Assembly (NCBI GenBank): GCA_017617295.1
Contig: JAFZWN010000009.1
Span: 1 to 54,996, forward strand
Origin: Clostridiales bacterium
Lineage (GTDB): Bacteria; Bacillota; Clostridia; Saccharofermentanales; Saccharofermentanaceae
Length of the DNA stretch: 54,996 nt
Direction of reading: 5' to 3'
Of this stretch, positions 52,138 through 54,996 are shown in pieces. The position numbers were made by a program, and so were the translations under genes. The notes beneath the pieces are model-generated. The model worked only from the letters and a program-made list of their open reading frames with translations, was not told where the DNA came from and made no database searches. Position 1 is the first letter of the stretch. Each line of letters begins with the position of its first letter.

Positions 52138-53052
52138 TCAGTTATCGAATAAACCCTTGCTCAGATATCTGTCTCCGCGGTCCGGAAATATCGTGACGAT
52201 ATTTCCTCTGTCTATTTCTTTCGACAGCTTTATCGCGGCTGCGAGCGCGGCGCCCGATGACGATCCCGCGAGGATGCCCTCGTGAAGCGCCAGGGATCTG
52301 GATGTCTCAAATGCTTCGGCATCCGTTACCTTTATGACCTTGTCGATCAGGGTGACATCCATCGTGTCGGGTATAAAGTCGTTTCCTATGCCTTCGATGT
52401 CGTAGTCGGCGTGATCGCCTCCCCCTATGATCGAACCTTTCGGATCTGCCAGGACTCCCTGTATCCTTTTGTCCTGATCCTTCAGATACGAGACTATCCC
52501 GCTGAATGTTCCGCCGCTTCCGGCTCCGGCTACGAAATAATCGATGTGTCCTTCGAGCTGCCTGTAGATCTCGGGACCGGTCGTCTCGTAATGAGCTCTC
52601 GGGTTGGCGGGATTACTGAACTGGTTAAGGGAGATCGCTCCTTCAGTCTCCGCGATCAGCTTCTCTGCGGCCTTCTGCGCTCCGAGCATTCCGTCCTCTC
52701 TTGGGGTGCGGATTATCTTTGCTCCCAGGGCTTCCATGACCTTCTGCTTTTCGATAGAGAACTTCTCGGGAACGGCGAAGATGACGTCGATACCCTGATT
52801 CAGTGCCGCGATCGCGATGCCGATACCGGTATTGCCGGCCGTCGCATCGACTATCGTTCCGCCTCTTTTGAGCCTTCCCGAAGCGATGGCATCATCGATC
52901 ATGTACTTGCCGATCCGATCCTTGACCGATCCTGCGGGGTTAAAAAGTTCGAGCTTTGCAAAGATATTTACGGCGGGGTTGCCCCCCATATTATTGAGCT
53001 TAAGTATCGGAGTATTTCCGATCATGCTCCTTATATCGTTATAGTATTCCAT
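52138..53052 (-). CDS. Cysteine synthase/cystathionine beta-synthase-like PLP enzyme
   Basis: This 304-residue fold-type II PLP enzyme has K44 (NPAGSVKDRIG) as PLP-binding Lys, the substrate loop DATAGNTGIGIA, and GAGSGGTFSG for the phosphate. The length fits CysK, CysM and the MccA-type cystathionine beta-synthase without regulatory domains. The neighbour upstream is a cystathionine lyase/synthase-like gene, as in mccA-mccB pairs that turn homocysteine and an activated serine into cysteine. I favour that role here, but O-acetylserine sulfhydrylase cannot be excluded. The gene is 5 bp after its partner. Confidence 0.88.
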   Translation of the reverse strand: MEYYNDIRSMIGNTPILKLNNMGGNPAVNIFAKLELFNPAGSVKDRIGKYMIDDAIASGRLKRGGTIVDATAGNTGIGIAIAALNQGIDVIFAVPEKFSIEKQKVMEALGAKIIRTPREDGMLGAQKAAEKLIAETEGAISLNQFSNPANPRAHYETTGPEIYRQLEGHIDYFVAGAGSGGTFSGIVSYLKDQDKRIQGVLADPKGSIIGGGDHADYDIEGIGNDFIPDTMDVTLIDKVIKVTDAEAFETSRSLALHEGILAGSSSGAALAAAIKLSKEIDRGNIVTIFPDRGDRYLSKGLFDN

Positions 53053-53057
53053 CGTTC

Positions 53058-54215
53058 TTACCCTCTGATCCTTGATGCTTCAATGGCCTGCTTCAGATCA
53101 TCGATCAGGTCGTCTGCGGATTCGATCCCGACTGACAGACGGATGAGTTCGTCAACGATGCCGACTTTCTTTCTGATGTCTTCCGGGATAGATGCGTGCG
53201 TCATGCTGGCTGGGTGGCATACGAGGGATTCGACTCCGCCGAGGCTCTCGGCGAGCGTGACGAGCCGAAGCGAACGGAAGAAAGCCTTATGATCGTATTC
53301 TTCCTTCAGGACGAAAGATATCATCGCTCCGGGACCTTTTGCCTGTTTTTTCTGTACTTCATATCCGGGATCCGACTCGAGACCGGGGTAGTATACTTTG
53401 GAAACATAGCCGCTTTCTGTAAGCCACCGGGCGATCTTTTGTGCATTTGAAACATGTCTGTCCATTCTAACGCCGAGTGTCTTGATGCCTCTTATTATCA
53501 GGAAGCTGTCCCAGGGAGCCAGGACTCCGCCTATGGCATTCTGAAGATAATAGAGCCTGTCGGCCAGCGCCTTGTCATTTACCACGACGAGACCGGAGAT
53601 GGTGTCACTGTGGCCGCCCAGGTATTTGGTGCCGCTGTGGATAACGATATCCGCACCCAATTCGATGGGGCGCTGAAGGTAAGGGGTCAGGAAAGTGTTG
53701 TCGACGATAAGGAGCTTACCGTGCTTCCTGGCGACCTTTGATACTGCGACGATATCCGTGACGCTTAGAAGCGGATTGGCCGGGGTCTCGATATAGATCG
53801 CTTTGATGCTGCTGTCTATGGCTGCCTCCACTTTGGAAACGTCGGAAGTATCGACTATCTCGTATCCGATCCCCAGGGGCTTGAAGACATTGTCGAGTAT
53901 CCTGAAAGTCCCGCCGTAGATGTTGTCGGATACGAGCAGTCTGTCGCCGCTTTTAAAGAGCGAGAGCACCGTATGGATCGCTGCGAGTCCGGAAGCAAAA
54001 GCCAGACCGTAACTGCCTCCTTCGAGATCGGCGATCAGTTTCTCCAGAGCCGCCCTGGTGGGGTTGCCTGTCCTCGAGTATTCCCAGCCGGAATTAACTC
54101 CGAGTTCGCTCTGCTTATATGTGGATGTCTGATAGATCGGAACATTGACCGCACCCGTATGAGGGTCGCCGTCGATACCGCCATGGATAAGTATGGAATC
54201 TATATTTAAACTCAT
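53058..54215 (-). CDS. Cystathionine gamma-lyase/gamma-synthase family PLP enzyme
   Basis: This 385-residue Cys/Met-metabolism PLP enzyme has K197 (IHSGTKYLGGHSD) as PLP Lys, YSRTGNPTR and the LVVDNTFLTPY-type Asp. A length of about 385 matches cystathionine lyases and synthases rather than the longer O-acetylhomoserine sulfhydrylases. Being the first gene of an operon with a CysK/MccA-like enzyme and methionine uptake, and controlled by a cysteine leader, suggests MccB-like reverse transsulfuration (cystathionine to cysteine). Direction is inferred, not proven. Ribosome binding site GAGGT. Confidence 0.9.
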   Translation of the reverse strand: MSLNIDSILIHGGIDGDPHTGAVNVPIYQTSTYKQSELGVNSGWEYSRTGNPTRAALEKLIADLEGGSYGLAFASGLAAIHTVLSLFKSGDRLLVSDNIYGGTFRILDNVFKPLGIGYEIVDTSDVSKVEAAIDSSIKAIYIETPANPLLSVTDIVAVSKVARKHGKLLIVDNTFLTPYLQRPIELGADIVIHSGTKYLGGHSDTISGLVVVNDKALADRLYYLQNAIGGVLAPWDSFLIIRGIKTLGVRMDRHVSNAQKIARWLTESGYVSKVYYPGLESDPGYEVQKKQAKGPGAMISFVLKEEYDHKAFFRSLRLVTLAESLGGVESLVCHPASMTHASIPEDIRKKVGIVDELIRLSVGIESADDLIDDLKQAIEASRIRG

Positions 54216-54248
54216 TTCTGTTTACCTCGTTTTTCTATATTTGGGAAT

Positions 54249-54273
54249 AAAAAAGGGAGCCGCTATAACTCCC
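54249..54273 (-). terminator. Attenuator terminator in the transsulfuration operon leader
   Basis: On the minus strand GGGAG (54273-54269), CTCCC (54259-54255), then TTTTTT; two G-T pairs can extend the stem to 7. It overlaps TATCATTTGTTCGG (54285-54272), which can instead pair with CCGAACAGATGATA (54366-54353) inside the leader ORF over all 14 positions (one G-U). Confidence 0.85.
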
Positions 54274-54299
54274 GAACAAATGATATTGAAACGCCTATA

Positions 54300-54422
54300 T
54301 TAACATCGTCCTTTTGCGAAGAGCGCAGTCATCAGAATGCACATTCGAACTTTATCATCTGTTCGGTGATCGGGCATTCGACAACACATGTTACTGTTAT
54401 TTATCCTGATTCGAATAAGCAT
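54300..54422 (-). CDS. Cysteine-rich leader peptide of the transsulfuration operon (40 aa)
   Basis: The ORF starts ATG 54422 with AAAGGA 11 nt upstream. The 40-residue product contains SNMCCRMPD (two TGT codons, 54386-54381), a further Cys, and ends Arg-Cys-stop, like the metQ leader. The block from AACATG through the Cys codons to CGAATGC is identical in both leaders except for one extra TGT in the metQ copy, while flanking codons differ. The antiterminator arm starts 14 nt after the Cys run. The start codon is less certain than in the metQ leader, but frame and Cys run are clear. Confidence 0.8.
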   Translation of the reverse strand: MLIRIRINNSNMCCRMPDHRTDDKVRMCILMTALFAKGRC

Positions 54423-54454
54423 CTGAAACGGTATCCTTTCGTAAGACTGAGGAG

Positions 54455-54488
54455 ATGATAACACCATAAACCTACTATGTCAATAGGT
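54455..54488 (-). promoter_or_regulatory. Transsulfuration operon promoter with Rrf2-type operator
   Basis: On the minus strand TTGACA (54483-54478), 17-nt spacer, TATCAT (54460-54455). The 19-bp dyad ACCTATTGACATAGTAGGT (54488-54470) covers the -35 and is identical to that at metQ. Confidence 0.85.
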
Positions 54489-54527
54489 TATGTGGATATT
54501 TATAAAATGATGTCACAAATGAAGAGA

Positions 54528-54996
54528 TCATGTCCGTTCAGGCTTGATCCATTTAGCCTTCTCCGAAGCTTTGACCTTGCAGCCGAATAGAGTCTTATGA
54601 TCGTAAAGAGCGATGGTCTCTTTGGAGATCTCCTGCCCTAGAAGTCTGTATCCGGTCTCTGTCTTAATGATGATATAACGGATGATCGTATGTACCTGAA
54701 AAGCTTCGGGGTCATTTTCCAAAGGCCGGCGGAGTTCTTCGTAGCATTTGTTGTATGACGAATATTCGACCACAATACCGCCTTCCATCTCCTGTGGGGG
54801 CGTCCATTTACGCAGATCCTTCATATATCTTACGTAATCGGGAACGAGACGGAACATAAGAATCGCGAATGAGGGTTCAAGTAATCCCAGCAATGCTAAC
54901 CATTTTACGGGGGACAGCAGGAATCCGAGAGCCACCAGGATACCTCCGATAAGAGGGATTCCCGAGACATAATGCCCGGACTTTTTGCTTGCTCTC
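54528..54996 (-). CDS. Small membrane protein, unknown (5' end outside window)
   Basis: The frame stays open to the window edge, so the start is missing; a GTG at 54935 is internal. Visible: ASKKSGHYVSGIPLIGGIL, then a hydrophobic hairpin (about 35 residues) and a soluble C-terminal part of about 95 residues ending in KASEKAKWIKPE. I do not recognise the family. It is expressed toward the transsulfuration operon, 40 bp from that operon's operator, so readthrough into the leader is possible. Confidence 0.6.
   Translation of the reverse strand, partial: RASKKSGHYVSGIPLIGGILVALGFLLSPVKWLALLGLLEPSFAILMFRLVPDYVRYMKDLRKWTPPQEMEGGIVVEYSSYNKCYEELRRPLENDPEAFQVHTIIRYIIIKTETGYRLLGQEISKETIALYDHKTLFGCKVKASEKAKWIKPERT

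Overview
The window (about 55 kb, mid-40s to upper-40s % GC by eye, almost fully coding) looks like a chromosome segment of a Gram-positive, plant-fibre-associated anaerobe of the Bacillota, class Clostridia. The grounds are many lipoproteins with short lipoboxes, a YesMN/LplBC-type oligosaccharide uptake cluster, a GH43 beta-xylosidase-like enzyme, an ECF-type ThiT with a TPP riboswitch, an Rrf2-IscS-IscU-MnmA neighbourhood, strong GGAGG ribosome binding sites and DUF4214/beta-repeat surface proteins. I see no phage, insertion sequence, CRISPR array, tRNA or rRNA. The species is not identifiable from what I can see.

Layout. 1-3.6 kb: the 3' part of a giant repeat-containing surface protein. 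3.9-8.2 kb: hexapeptide acyltransferase, Xaa-Pro aminopeptidase, an alpha/beta hydrolase with a Cys in the nucleophile position, a CBS protein, and riboswitch-controlled thiT. 8.1-12.6 kb (minus strand): a five-gene response regulator/ABC ATPase/two permeases/histidine kinase operon of the peptide-antibiotic sensing and export kind. 12.7-17.7 kb: two large lipoproteins and an esterase. 17.8-25.7 kb: sensor kinase (YesM type), AraC-type response regulator (YesN type), solute-binding protein, two permeases and a DUF624 (YesL-like) protein, which together form a carbohydrate sensing and uptake system. 25.7-34.4 kb: regulators, a second two-component system, lipoproteins, an aldo/keto reductase with a Crp-family regulator, and a TerB-like zinc-ribbon protein. 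34.4-43.9 kb: a structured intergenic region, GH43 xylosidase, zinc-ribbon membrane protein, PAP2 phosphatase, HAD hydrolase, a Met/Gly/Gln-rich protein and a large esterase. 44.1-54.5 kb: a sulfur island.

The sulfur island is the most interesting part. It holds an Rrf2 regulator (three Cys, IscR-like), iscS, iscU and mnmA; then, on the minus strand, a transsulfuration/methionine-uptake operon (cystathionine lyase/synthase-like, cysteine-synthase-like, metN, metI) and a second operon (metQ, Fe-type alcohol dehydrogenase, CxxC AhpD-like protein). Both minus-strand operons start with the same 19-bp dyad over the -35 box, which also resembles a dyad over the iscS promoter next to the Rrf2 gene. 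Both then carry a 300-nt leader with a small ORF (42 and 40 codons) containing a run of Cys codons, followed by an intrinsic terminator. In each leader a segment 11-14 nt downstream of the Cys codons can pair perfectly with the 5' side of the terminator. I interpret these as two paralogous cysteine-responsive leader-peptide attenuators; no T-box or SAM riboswitch is present. Together the sequence suggests two layers of sulfur control: an Rrf2 repressor at initiation and charged tRNA-Cys supply at elongation.

A second pattern is that at least five genes (two response regulators, a sensor kinase, a lipoprotein and a HAD hydrolase) lack a Shine-Dalgarno sequence and have a -10 element ending 6-9 nt before the start codon, which predicts leaderless mRNAs in a genome whose other genes have strong ribosome binding sites.
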